Shown in pieces: positions 1-12,360 of a DNA stretch of 64,000 nt. The stretch's first letter is position 1, and every line of letters starts with the position of its first letter. The notes beneath the pieces are model-generated. The model was not told the DNA's origin, did not search any database, and saw only the letters and a list, made by a program, of their open reading frames with translations. The translations under genes were made by a program, and so were the position numbers. This DNA is from Telopea speciosissima (taxonomy: Eukaryota; Streptophyta; Magnoliopsida; Proteales; Proteaceae), in the NCBI RefSeq assembly GCF_018873765.1, contig NC_057918.1, positions 12,036,862 through 12,100,861 of the forward strand. Direction: 5' to 3'.

Positions 1-3000
1 TCACATGATCTTGAAGATGAAAAGGTCGAGAGGATAACAGAAGCAGGTTTAGGGGATGTAATTTCAGAGGATGAAAATGTTAAACCCCCTCCTTTGGCTG
101 GGGCTAACGTCATGAACATCATATTGGTATCTGCTGAATGTGCTCCTTGGTCTAAGACAGGTACGTTGATGCTTTAAACCATTAATTGACATCCCATTTG
201 TGAGATCATTTCATTTTCTGAAAGATTTCTCCATTGGTTTATGGCAATTATTCAGTTATAACTACATATTTTCTTCAGTTTTCTCTAACGTCACTACCTC
301 AGACCAGGATTGACTTTCTCAGGGTCCCATTGTTTCCTTTTTTTTTTTAATATTTGGACGTTCATATTTCAGTCTAAAAAAATAAAAAAGACAGAGCAAA
401 TGTTCTTACGCTTCATAAAATGAACTTATTCATTTATAAAGGAGGTAGCCGTTGGGTAGACAGTGAGAACAGCCTTTAAAGGCACAAAAGTTCAAGGGGC
501 TAACATTCTGGGGGTTTGCAGCCATCATTCAATTGATTGACCCTATATATCTTCCTGGCAAAAAATTTTCCTGTTCAATATGTTAGATGCTTTTGGATTG
601 TGAAAAGATGTGGAAGCAGCCTGGGGGAACAAAGAAAGGGAAAAACAAATAAATGGAATTAGTTACTAGATCAAATTCTGTTAAAACCTTCCAGATCAAG
701 TCAGTGTTTGGTGTGGTGTTCTCACATAAGTGATCTTTAGAGTGTTAAGTCTCAGCCCAATCTGTGCTCTCTCTCTCTCTCTTGGGGGGGGGGGTGGTTC
801 TGTGCTGTTAAATTGGCCATGTTGGGTTCAGAATCTCTGACCTCATATCTCATATATGTGCTTAATGCCATCAAGAAGCAACTTTGACTTAATTAGGCAC
901 ATATCACTTAGATCATGTGCGATATAATCTGTTGCTTATTACCTAACTAACAAGGATCCAGATACTGTAGCTGTCTTGTTAGGGCCAGCATCTCGGACTC
1001 CTCATTCTGTGCTCTCTCTGAGTCTCTGCTGCGAAATCTGCAAGATAATTGAGCACATTTTACTAACGTAGCTCTTTTTTTAAAGCTAGTTTCGCTTGTG
1101 GGTCTTTCTAGATCTTCTCTATTGTTTGCAACCTACATAACAGGATACAATATGGGTGATACACCTTTTGTGAAAATGATAAGGTGTACTCATGGTTTAA
1201 AGTATCGACCGATACATCTCTTTTTGTTTTTAAATGAACTGTCTCGAAGTGTATCGTTATCGGTCGATACCGATACGTCTCTTTTTTTTTTTAAAATGAA
1301 CTGTCTCGAAGTGTATCAAAATGTATCGATCGATACGGGCCGATACGTATCGATACCATCGATACGTCCAGTAAAGGGTTCAGTGGGTGGTTTAATATGT
1401 ATCGATACGTATCGGCCGATACGGCTCGATACATACCGATACATCACCGATACGTACTGATACATACCGATACACACTGATATGTACCGATACCATCGAT
1501 ACATACCATAAAAAAAAGCCATTTTCACTCACAGACTCGATACAATTCCTAATCTAACGAAAAAATGAAGGAAAACTCTCAACCAAGAGTCTAAAATCTT
1601 GCATTTAATCTTGGTTTTTCACACTTTTAAACTAAAAAATGAATCAAGGAGTGCTACAACATCATCCTTTGCATCATCTAATACTCTTCAGGGCTATAGA
1701 CGATTACAATATGTGAGAAACTTCATCTTTTATAACAATTTCAATTTAATGCACTTGTTTGGTTATATATTATTCACCATTTTAGGTTTTATGCATGGCA
1801 CTTATTAAATATTGCTTATTTATATTGTTTTTTGTTCCAAAAGTGTATTTCCATGTGTATCTTGACCATTTCTACGCGTATTTGTATTGTTCGATACGTA
1901 TCTCCGAAACGATACATACGATACGTCTCTTAAAATCACCCGACCGATACGATACCCGATACCGATACTTAAAAAATTGTAATGTTATTGTTAGTCGGGC
2001 GTGGAAAGGAAAAGGCTTGAAAAGTTAAGTGCCTATATTGCATGGATTTATACACTCTGCTTCATGCTTTGGAGATCTCAACAAGACAAAGCATTTACAA
2101 AACTATTAAACTTTTGTGTTTTATCCAGAAACTGATTTTTATGAGTTATTGTAGGTGGGCTCGGAGATGTTGCTGGAGCTTTACCAAAGGCTTTAGCTCG
2201 GCGTGGGCATAGGGTTATGGTAAATGAGATTAGTTTTAAATTATTGATTAATTGAATATAAGGATTCTTTCAGTAATCTGAAACCAATTATCGCTGAATT
2301 ATGTGGTCCAATAAAACCTGCAAGCTTGAGCACTGAAATGACTGAACTAGGCTATCCGTATTATTCAATATGCTCATCCATGTACCAGCACCACAAATAA
2401 ATTGTAGAATGTCAATTTTCTGTTATCCCAAATGCTAGTTTCTTTGAAATTGTGACTAACTGATGCAGCCAGCCAACCTAGATTCCAGATTAAGAATCAT
2501 AGATCAGATCATCTGCTCCACAGGTCCAGATCTAAACTATTTTTTGCAGAAACAGGGTTGAAAAAGGCTTGCTGATTTGGTGGTTTCAATAGCCTGCATT
2601 GGGGAAAGAAAGAAGAAAACAAAGAGAAGATATAGGGGCTGTTATGGGACTATGAACAGTAACATGAATAGTAACTGAAGAAAAGGAAGAGAGAGAAGAG
2701 AGGGGTGGTGGAGAAGAGAGAGAAAAGAGGAAGCCTGCTTGGGTACACAATTCAAATCCAAATTCTGTATTCTATTCCATTCACCATCATTGTGGGGGGT
2801 GGCTACATATTTTATAAGAAAAAACAAAAAAAAAGTGTCCTAAATCTAAAACTCTTAGGTAGCTAGACTAACTTAACTAACAAGGACTCTAAAGTACTTA
2901 ACTAATTAGAATTTCTGAAGCTTATGTCTTCTAAATTACTTGGGCCCCACACAACAACCAAAATATGACTCTTTAACGACTAAACTAAAGCCAACTACAT

Positions 3001-6000
3001 TGCCTAATGGACTGCACTACTAATTAAATATCTATTTTTCGTACATCCCTTTAGACCACTACTTTTGGAACTTATACGGTAGTGATACAGTTGCATTAGA
3101 CATTAATCCTGTATGGAGGCCTTTGCGCAAGCTTGGGAGGCCCATAAGGTTCTGAAATTGACCTTTGTATAGTTACATTATTGGTTGGGCCTTTTATTTT
3201 ACTTTTGGGTTTCATTGTAATGAGCCCAATTATAAGTCCATAAAGTGGGGATGAAGTATACGGGATTAGTAATTAAGTGTTTAAGTTAGATTAGGATACT
3301 TAATAGTTAGAGTTCTGTTTTGAGTTTATTTTCTTTATTGAGTGTGTTAGAGTGATTAGGAGTCCTTTTATGAGTCAATTTAGGAATTTTAGAAGGTCTT
3401 TATATATGGAATACACCCCCCATCAATTGGAGATGATTTAAATAAAGAATATATGATTTTTTTTTGGTGATGCATATGGGATTAGTATCCAAATCTGATT
3501 TCTTCTCCTCTCTTCTTCCTTCCAGGTTGATCGACCTCAATTCTCTTCCCTCCCCATTACATCGATCTGATTTCTTCCCTTAACATTGCATTTACTCCCT
3601 TTATCTCATATCTGATCACAGATTTGATCATTGGGCCTGCTTGCATTTGAGATCCATATTCTGGATTTTCATATTGCATTAGGTAGGCTTAGTAGAATTC
3701 TTCACCTTGTTTAGCCCTTTTCATCAACCCCTTTTGTGGCTGCACTGTTGGTATCGCTTCAGTTAGCTTTAAAAACAACCATGCTGCAACTTTTTCAAGA
3801 CAACAATTTGTTGTAGATGAGAGGGATTTAACATACATGAATTCCCTTCACAATCAAGGACAACCTTCTGTTCTTCCATCCATGATTGACCAACTACGAT
3901 GACATGTTTGAAAAAAGGAAATACGTGGCATCTAGCACCATCAATGTAAGATTAAACTGAAATTCAATAAAACATTACCACTAGATTCAATGATAATTTC
4001 ATCTGTCTTAGCAACATCTCAACCACGGACTGCAAGACATGATTCTCATTCCACCCTTTACCTATGAGTAGGGAAGAAGTCTTTCCATTGGGTGAACGGA
4101 CTCTAGTATTGAAAATAAAGTTATCCATGGTTAGGTTAGGCTCTAATACCAAGTTGATGCAACTATCCAGCCATAGTTGTCACGGGGTCTAGGCGACCCT
4201 AGGCGTCGGATAGGGTCCAAATTCAGAGCAACACCAATTAGATGACCAAGGCGTCCAAGGCGCCTGCCTAGGCGCCCAAGTCGACCAAGTCGCCTTCCGC
4301 TCCATAACTATTTCCTGATAAAACAAGGTTGAAATTGCTAGTTTGCTGGTTTCAATAGCCTGCATTGGGGAAAGAAAGAAGAAAACAAAGAGAAGAGATA
4401 GGGTTGTTATGGGAATGTGAACAGTAACATGAATAGTAGTAACTGAAGAAAAAGAGTAAGCCTTTTTGGCTACACAAGTCAAATCCAAATTCTTTATTCT
4501 TTTCCATTCTCCATGATTATGGTGGGTGATTACATATTTAAAAGAAAACAAAAGAAAGTTTCCTAAATCTAAAACTCTTAGATAGCTAGACTAACTTAAG
4601 TACTTAACTAACAAGGTCTCTAAAATACTTAAACTAATTAGAATTGTTGAAGCCTAAGTCTTCTAAATAACTTGTCCCACACAACAACCAAAATATGACT
4701 TTTTGATGACTAAACTAAAGCCTACTACATTACCTAATGAACTCCACTACTAATTAAATATCTATCTTTGTACACCCCTTTGGACCCCCACTTTTGGACC
4801 TTATAATTCAGCCCATTACAAATAACCAAAGAATTAAAGCCCATACCCCATAGATATTAAAATAGGATCAATTTTTGGATTGGGCTTGCATTACTAACAC
4901 TCATGTTCCCCTCCTTCTCCACATCATGCCTTTTGGAAAGGGGGAGGTAGAAAATATGTCAACATGATGAAACGCTAAAGATCAAAGAACTTTCATATGG
5001 TTAATGCCTTAGCATCAAATAATTGACTGTTTGAGTTCTGGTCTGATCAATTTTACTTCTCATAGAATTAGCAGTTAAAATTTTGAAGACCATGAGTTAT
5101 TTTGGTAATCTGGCACAAAAGTCTATTTTACTTTATTTAGGTTGTGGCGCCACGGTACGGTAACTATGCTGAAGTCCAAGATACAGGTGTGCGCAAGAGA
5201 TATAAAGTGGCGGGCCAGGTATGTACCAGCATCATTTTGCTGCAATTTGGATTTCTTCTGGATTCTGGAATATATTTTTTAATTTTTTAAATTTTGGTGC
5301 AATTATGTAGGATATGGAGGTAGTATACTTCCAAGCCTATATTGATGGTGTGGATTTTGTCTTCTTAGACAGCCCTGTTTTTCGGCATATTGAAAACAAT
5401 ATATATGGTGGAACACGAGTGGTAAGCATTGTACATTATGTTGTAGCCTCCTTTCTGTTGAACTCAACATGACTTTTCTGACCTTATATTTGAAGTTTCA
5501 GTTAAGTGTCTAATTATCTTTGGGATGGATTATCGTATTCTGAGTCTTAATCTACATCAGTCTGCACAATATCAAAGTTCACGTGTCATGCATATTCAGG
5601 AGAGAGTTTACCATATGATGGGTGCACTAAGATTGTCTTTTAAGGTTAAAAAAATATATATCAAATATGGTGCCCTTATCAGCTGATCTGTTTTACTCTT
5701 CACTTGTGTGTGTGGGTATTGTTTCCGTGTGAATGGAGAGTGACATTATTTTCTATACCGATGGTTAAAATTTTTGAGAGATTGCATGGTTATGATAAAT
5801 ATTGGATTAATAGACATGATATCCTATTTGCAGCTATCGACTAGTGGGCCTTTTACCTCTTCCACATTCCTTAGTATTACATCTGACAATGGAGCTACCA
5901 TTTTTATAGATATACATACTTCTTTTGGATTAACCTGTAAATATATGCCATTATGTTGTCTGTTTTGTTTTATGAGCTTTATCAGTTACTTAAGTCCTTG

Positions 6001-9000
6001 ATTTCTCATGGATGCAGGATATTCTAAAACGCATGGTTTTATTTTGCAAGGCAGCCGTTGAGGTATCATCTCATCCCAAAAAGCATGAATTATTGAGTTC
6101 TCAATACCAGCTCTCAAACATATTTACACGTCACTCCTTGCAAACCTGTTCTGCTAAACCAAGTAAATGTTAGTAAGTTAGTCTATTCAAATCTGCAGAA
6201 CTTGTGCATCTTAATAAGTTATAGTATGTCTTCGTATAAAACTAAATTAGGTTATTATCATTCTAAGGTCCTTGAGTATAGCTTCATTTATACTGCTATT
6301 CAATTGGCAGATCATTTTTGTGCATCACATCAAGGATCTGGACCAACTAGAAAGTAGTCTAGGCAAGAAGCATAGATTATAAATTTTTTTTTTTTTTTTT
6401 TTTTTTGTTAATTGCATAGTCTTCTAAGAAAATTGGCTACCATGCCACTAATATGGGATAATTTCTTAGATCTTCTAGATAAAAACAGAAATTACAAGAT
6501 AAGTAGGTTTTAAATTTGTTTTACATTCATTAGTATTAATTTTGAAAAGATTTACTTAATCCTCATAGTTAGTTATTGGGCATGCCACCTAAGAAGAAAA
6601 TAAAAGTGAAATTCCGAAAACACCCCAACCTCACTTCTTGCTTCTTCTTTTTTCTGCAAAACCCCACTTCTGGTTTATACTGCTGAGTTGAGTTTGAGTC
6701 TCACATTAATATCGTGTTTCGCAAATCTACATAATCCAAATCACCTAGAATATTCCAAGGTGTATTGATCAGTTATGGCTAATGAAAACACCCCAACCTC
6801 ACTTCTCATTTATAACTAATGAAAATCTTTTCTAAGGTGTATTGGATCGGTTCGGAATTACCTAGAATATTCTATGGTGTTTTGGATTGGTTTCGGAATC
6901 ACCTAGAATGGTGAATCAGGCAATTAAACGCATTTGCCCCTTTTTTAATGAAATTTCTTGGACGGAGTTTCCCTCCACCCACGATGAATAGGATCCCATT
7001 CACCGTGGGGCAGGAGAGGGCGGGAGAAGGCATCACGAGGGTCTTTTGGGAAAATACTAAAATGCTATTGGGGTTTGTGAACCCTAGGATGGTGGGTGAA
7101 CAGTCTTCTATGTGTGGAGAAAACTTTGTATTATCTTGATAACCTTGGCTGTTTTAATGGATCTGTATCAAATTGGGAGTATTGGATTGGGATCATCTCG
7201 GCCAATACTGAATTCACTAACCCGACACCAATATTACCAACCCTGTGTGGCACACATTATTTCCAACAATGAATGTAAAACAAATTTTCTTATCCATAGT
7301 AGACTGAGATCTAATAGGAAACTTCTTCAATTTTTATCCCTGACATGTAGAAGATTGAGATCTAATAGGATTTTTTTTCTAATTTTAATCTCAACACGTA
7401 GAGACTGCGATATAATAGGAAACTTTTCCAAAAGAAAACGAGAAGTGAGGTTGGGTTGTTTTTAGAAGTTGACTTTTATTTTCTTCTTATGTGGCATGCC
7501 CAATAACTAACTATGGGGATTAAGTAAATCTTTTCAAAATCAAAACTAATGAATGTAAATCAAATTTAAAACCTACTTATCTTGTAATTTCGGTTCTTAT
7601 CTAGTGGATCTAAGAAATTATCCCCTTAAAGTTTTAGTAGCCCAAAGCAAGAGATAATATGTTTAAGGTGAGATTGTATGCCCTGTAGGACTTCATAAAT
7701 GTGACATTTAATCTTCCCATATGGAAACTAAAGTCTACAAGCTAGCCTTTTTCAGGTTCCTTGGTATGTCCCATGTGGTGGAGTCTGCTATGGAGATGGA
7801 AATTTGGTTTTTATTGCAAATGACTGGCACACTGCATTGCTTCCAGTGTATCTTAAGGCATACTATCGTGACAATGGCCTAATGACATTTACACGTTCTG
7901 TTCTCGTGATTCACAATATAGCACACCAGGTTTGTTCCCTATCTTTTCTCTGATTAGTTCAATATACTGTGGAACCGTAGTGGAGATGTTAGTGCCTGGA
8001 TTTTATCTAAACAAATACATTAATCAAGTCGATTTTCTTTTGTAATTGTAGCTGATATGCTTTCGTTTGCCTCACTGTCAAATGCTTAAATGATTGAGAC
8101 CATCTAACCAGGGGGAAAATGCTAGTGACTAATTTTGCAAGTCAATTATATAATTTAGCATCAGTCTGCACTCTGCACTTCGCATTCTGGGTGGCAATGG
8201 GCTGATTCAGGTTTGGGTTTTCCAATGTGATCCTGACCATTGAGAAATTGGTTTGAGAAATGACATATTGAGTGCATGAGTAGGTCAAATGTATCATTCA
8301 ATTATTAACTAGATCAGGCAGTTTCAGGTTGAGGGATTTCAAGTTCAGACTAGTGGGGGCAATGAAGTGACCTTTAGTTTTTTATAACCACAATGTTTAG
8401 TTTTTTATAACCACAATGTTTACTCGCTATATGATCAGTTGCCTACATTGTTTTTGCTATGAGAAAAGGAGGTCTAATTGTCTCATATTGTTGTTTACTA
8501 ATGATTGCATAATACTACATGGAATGGGATTGATTCTAAGTAAGTTCATAGATGTAGTTTTCAAAACCATGCTGTCTTCTGAGTTCTGATAGGTTATTGT
8601 ATCATCATTGAATCCATTCATGCTGACATCCATAAATAAGAGTATTAGAAATTTCAAAGCTGGACTTGGACCCAGATTGCAGCCTACAAAGAGTTTATTG
8701 ATCAGGTCTCTCAAGCATAAATAGAATCCCTTAATTTTTTAGCATCGGCTTATCCTTTTCATGTACTGGATCCAGATTCTGAAGTAAATGCTTAAAATTT
8801 TTTGAGTATTTATACGCCTTTAAAAATTAAATGCTGACCCATTTTCCCTGCTGAGTATCATCAAGTTGTAGAAAAAAGTTGTCAACTTGTTGGTCAATTC
8901 TCTTCTTAGTGGACAATGAGCTAAATTCAGTCAATAGCATCATGTTCGAGACAAAGCATTTTTCATTCAAATCTGAGGTCGAGTTGAGGAGGGACTTGGG

Positions 9001-10188
9001 TGTCTAAATCTGATGAAATTTGTTGGATAAAGTAATTGGTTGGGAAATTCGGAAAATACAATTAAGTACCTGATAATACCAATATACTGTCTGTGCTGTG
9101 TTTATCGATATGGAAGATTCTTAATTTTTGAAACCTCAACTGTATACATTACTGTATTACGAGTTCATTCAAACCTGAGGCCTGCATACAAGCTTGCTCC
9201 AATTGGATATTAATCAATATTTTTCATGCAGGGTCGTGGTCCAGTGGATGATTTTGCTTGTGTGGATCTTCCAGAACACTACTTGGATCTTTTCAAATTA
9301 TTTGACCCACTCGGTGGTGACCACTTCAACATCTTTGCAGCCGGCCTGAAAACAGCAGATCGCATAGTTACTGTGAGCCATGGTTATGCATGGGAGCTGA
9401 AAACTTCAGAAGGTGGTTGGGGCCTGCATGGGATCATCAATGAGAATGATTGGAAACTGAGGGGCATTGTTAACGGGATTGACGCAAAGGAGTGGGACCC
9501 AAAATTGGATGTTCACCTAACCTCTGATGGTTACACAAATTACTCCTTGGATACCCTTCAGACTGGCAAACTCCAATGCAAAACGGCTCTACAGAAGGAG
9601 CTTGGTCTGCCCGTTCAGGAGAATGTCCCTCTGATTGGTTTTATTGGGCGACTGGACCACCAGAAAGGCGTTGATCTTATTGCTGAGGCAATTCCCTGGA
9701 TTGTAGGTCAGGACGTGCAACTGGTCATGTTGGGCACTGGGAGACCTGATCTGGAACAATTGCTCAGGCAATTCGAGAACCAACACCATGACAAGGTCAG
9801 GGGATGGGTTGGTTTCTCTGTTAAAACGTCTCATCGGATAACTGCTGGTGCAGACATCCTACTCATGCCATCAAGATTTGAACCCTGTGGATTGAACCAG
9901 CTCTATGCAATGAGATATGGGACCATACCTGTTGTCCATGCTGTTGGTGGACTCAGGGATACCGTTCAGCAATTTGATCCGTATACTGAATCAGGGTTTG
10001 GGTGGACTTTTGACAGGGCTGAATCAAATAGGTTGATAGATGCATTACGAAACTGCTTACTCACTTACAGGGAGTACAAGAACAGTTGGGAGGGTCTCCA
10101 GAGACGTGGTATGATGCAAGATCTCAGTTGGGACAATGCTGCTCAAAATTATGAGGAAGTCCTCGTCGCTGCCAAGTATCACTGGTGA
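1..10188 (+). CDS. SS2: Soluble starch synthase II, plastidial (3' part, 7 exons)
   Basis: Extends alpha-1,4-glucan chains from ADP-glucose in plastids (GT5 family, amylopectin synthesis). Exons: 1-160, 2155-2219, 5141-5218, 5311-5421, 6018-6062, 7756-7929, 9232-10188; all joins are GT-AG and keep frame, giving 529 residues with TGA at 10186-10188. The 5' end (transit peptide, N-terminal region, start codon) lies before the window; full SSII proteins are usually 700-800 aa. The ADP-glucose motif KTGGLGDV spans the first exon junction (residues about 51-58). The last exon has the GT5 C-terminal lobe: [13 protein letters not shown], the catalytic-glutamate block [18 protein letters not shown] and the VGGLRDT loop. 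AVGGL rather than STGGL argues for SSII over granule-bound synthase. No stop or frameshift was seen in any exon. Introns 1, 2 and 5 are enlarged by transposons. Confidence 0.95.
161..2154 (+). other. SS2 intron with DNA-transposon insertion
   Basis: GT at 161, AG at 2153-2154. About 2 kb, holding a CT microsatellite followed by a G run near 767-794 and the CGATAC-repeat element at about 1190-1975. No coding content seen. Confidence 0.8.
1190..1975. mobile_element. Non-autonomous DNA transposon with CGATAC subterminal repeats
   Basis: Dense repeats of CGATAC/GTATCG in both orientations occupy about 1205-1500 and 1888-1972, on either side of a plain AT-rich core. The outer edges are inverted relative to each other: the left reads TTTAAAGTATCG and the right, reverse complemented, reads TTTTAAGTATCG. 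Multiple inverted subterminal repeats are typical of hAT and CACTA elements, so this is inferred to be a transposase-less member. A related fragment lies at 13930-14018. No target-site duplication was identified, so exact ends are uncertain. ORFs over the repeats are low-complexity artefacts. Confidence 0.6.
2551..3075 (-). repeat. LTR-like direct repeat, left copy (SS2 intron 2)
   Basis: This stretch recurs as a direct repeat at 4322-4805 with small indels and substitutions; shared landmarks are TTTCAATAGCCTGCATTGGG near the start and CTAATTAAATATCTAT near the end. Together with the primer-binding-like site at 4140-4151 the pair is read as LTRs of an antisense retroelement. The left copy lacks the outer terminus seen on the right (to about 4899), so it looks truncated. 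Confidence 0.55.
3150..3480 (+). repeat. LTR-like fragment between the direct repeats
   Basis: Contains a GTATACGGGATTAGTAATTAAG-like stretch also typical of the gypsy LTRs elsewhere in the window (23.2 kb, 62.8 kb), a TATATATGG box near 3404 and AATAAAGAA near 3441, the usual order of promoter and polyadenylation signals in a plant LTR. It is probably a forward-strand LTR piece nested in the surrounding repeat. Ends were not resolved. Confidence 0.35.
4140..4151 (-). other. Primer-binding-like site for tRNA-iMet
   Basis: The reverse complement reads TGGTATTAGAGC, one base from the standard plant TGGTATCAGAGC. It lies at the inner edge of the right-hand LTR-like copy, supporting an antisense LTR element in SS2 intron 2. 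Confidence 0.5.
4172..4310. mobile_element. Short hAT-like element (CATAGTTGTCA family)
   Basis: Begins CATAGTTGTCACGG, contains repeated CCTAGGCG/CGCCTAGG subterminal motifs and ends near CCATAACTAT, a degraded form of the family end GACAACTATG. It interrupts the right-hand LTR-like copy. No clear 8-bp duplication is visible, so the right end is approximate. Confidence 0.5.
4322..4805 (-). repeat. LTR-like direct repeat, right copy (SS2 intron 2)
   Basis: Direct repeat of 2551-3075. The LTR probably extends from about 4155 (after the primer-binding-like site, interrupted by the hAT element) to about 4899, where the minus strand would begin TGTTAGTAATGC. Internal coding sequence is absent. 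Confidence 0.55.
6455..7624. mobile_element. MULE-like element with ~195-bp terminal inverted repeats
   Basis: The left arm (6455 to about 6650) is closely matched by the reverse complement of the right arm (about 7431-7624), including GGGATAATTTCTTAGATC, ACAAGATAAGTAGGTTTTAA and TTAGTTATTGGGCATGCCAC. The 1.17-kb element encodes no transposase. Inside are three diverged CACCTAGAAT.. units (about 6740-6912) and three about 50-bp tandem units (7299-7430). TIRs near 200 bp suggest the Mutator superfamily, but a 9-bp target duplication was not found. Confidence 0.7.
7299..7430 (+). repeat. Three-copy ~50-bp tandem repeat inside MULE-like element
   Basis: Three units each carry GA(T/G)ATCTAATAGGA-type sequence preceded by GTAGA and followed by a T-rich segment. 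They lie just inside the right TIR. Confidence 0.6.
7930..9231 (+). other. SS2 last intron, no feature seen
   Basis: 1.3 kb between the 174-bp exon and the last exon. Apart from a short duplicated TTTAGTTTTTTATAACCACAATG segment near 8375-8420, nothing recognisable was found. Confidence 0.7.
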
Positions 10189-12360
10189 TTCTGCAAACAT
10201 AAGAAATATCAAGTCGAAAGTTCAAACTTCTTAAACCTTTAGGTGGGATGATACATTTGGATACTTCAATGCGTGAAAGCCTTCAGTGAGATTTAGCTTA
10301 GAGAGGGGCTGATATTATTCAGCTATGTCCTTTTGAACTCCTTGCCATATCTTGGTCAGATAAGAGGGGATCTAATCTCCACTTCTAGACATAGCAAACA
10401 ATTAGCTCTCTTCCTTTCTATGTAGTCTGTTCTCTCAATTCACTTTCAATGGGCTTCTGCAGTTGTTTTTTGTTGCAAGGATGTGCTGTAGATTGCAATA
10501 GAAACCTACAGCTGACCCTCTCTAATTTTAGAAACTAGTTATTGAAAAGTTGAAATGTGGAATTCCTGCATTTTGTTGCCCTTAGTCCTTTTTACTGTCT
10601 GCATTCTCTCTTCTTCCCTCCCCAGCTTTTTTCAATCCTCAATACCATCAATATTAAGCACACTATTGTTAAGATCACTCCATTCTCTTGCTGGCTATCT
10701 ATGGTGCATGTGTTAGTATTTGATGCTGCTTATATCATTTTTTTTAGAAGTCATATAAGGTGGGAGACTTGTTGGGAAAGGCTTGTTTTGTGTCTTCACA
10801 ATAAAAAATGATCTTTTTTCATTTAGAAAAAAAAAATGAAAAAGGACCATTTAGTGACATACATAATACAGGTGGTGAACCTGTGGGGGTTGGATCAATA
10901 CTCCTCTTCATTGATCCATTTAGCTATATCAGAGTTAGATTACTTCAGTCACCTACTTAAATGTAATAAAGAGTATTTTCACTCGGATTTCATTGAGAAA
11001 CCTAGAAACTGATTCTTTTTTCCCTTTTAATTTTATTTTTTGTGTATGAACCTAGAAACAGTTGGAATTTAGGGAGGGTAGTTATTGGTTTCACACAAAA
11101 ATTTGTGATGTTTCTGGATGTCACAAGACAGATCTGAGCTGTCCATTTTAATGGTTTTTTGTATTTAAACCATGCAATACGTGGGTGGTATCTGATTGAA
11201 TTAGATTCTGAAATTTGAGATGTGGTTAAGTTAGACTATGTCCTATCTATCCAGCGGTTGACTTCCCCTATATATCTGGAGTCTGGAAATGGCTTACCAA
11301 CCACCCCCCCCCCTTCCCCTCCCCTTACTCCAACCTGCGGGGGTGGGAGATCGCTGCATTTTCATGGATCATTGCATGATTCCACACTGTTGCATATGAC
11401 CCTGAGGACTTGAACTTGAGTCTCTTCTCACAGCATGGATTGCCGATTCACCTAATAAGATGGACATCTAAGGCTATGTTTGGTTCAAAGAAACATGGAG
11501 TTATTCCCTTTTGAACACACTGAAGATGAACCCCAGGATCAGCTTTTCTGTTAGAAAACAACGTTTTCCAGTGTTGCCACTCCAATTTTCCAGACAAGGA
11601 AATAGTAGGCTTGAGGTTTCAGGGCTCAAGAGCTAGTTCGTGCATGAGAGTCTGCTGTGAGTCTAACACGCCAATGCACTGCAAGCTGAGGGTGAGAGGA
11701 TGGATGACTGATCACTGATAGTTTCAGAGACGATGCATTTATAACTTGCCACTTTTCCAATAGTCACAAAATCAAAACCTCATCCTCAAAATCTCATGTG
11801 GAAGAAGAAATAAGCATGTGAAAGGTTGATGTGAAGGTGAGAGAAAGTGAGATTTTGCATTCCAACCAACCCTTTATTTGTTATTTAGAAAAGTGATTAA
11901 AGTTGCATCGGTTTACCCATAAAATTTTTATGGAAGAATAATTATTAGATGGCTTAAGCAAATTGAGTTTCAGAATTGTATTTGACCTATTATATAAGGT
12001 TTTTTTAGAGTTTGTAAGGATCATCTTGAAATCTATTGAAAATTGACATTTTCAACCTTATCTTCTATCTAGTGGATTTGTCGCTCGTTTGTGTTAGAAT
12101 GTGATATCTAACTCACCTAACTTCTACTGCATCATATGCCCAGACAGAGGGGAATGAAATGACCACCCTATCCCCATAAAAGGTGAAAATGTCGTCCATG
12201 TTGATGTCTCTGCCCGTGCTCTCATTGGCCCACGTGCATGCGCAGAGGCCATGCTCCCCCACAGTAAACACTTTCCGTTAAAAAAGACGCATGGAAATCT
12301 TGTTGATGTGGAATTGGATCAATGGTTAGACAAAGGATAGAGACTACACCAATAGCATCA
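10189..12360. other. SS2 3' UTR and intergenic sequence
   Basis: The SS2 3' UTR starts at 10189; AATAAA-like signals occur near 10798-10803. Beyond that is AT-rich sequence with a C run at 11305-11315 and no gene recognised. Around 12140-12290 is a GC-richer segment that reads like a repeat fragment but could not be assigned. Confidence 0.5.

Larger units (their letters stand above)
6063..7755 (+). other. SS2 intron 5 with MULE-like insertion
   Basis: Intron between the 45-bp and 174-bp exons. Most of it is the inverted-repeat element at 6455-7624; the remainder is unremarkable AT-rich sequence with a T run near 6381-6406. Confidence 0.8.

Noticed and set aside
1098..1528. ORFs rich in Tyr/Arg/Asp on both strands
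   Set aside because: They translate the CGATAC repeats of a transposon edge.
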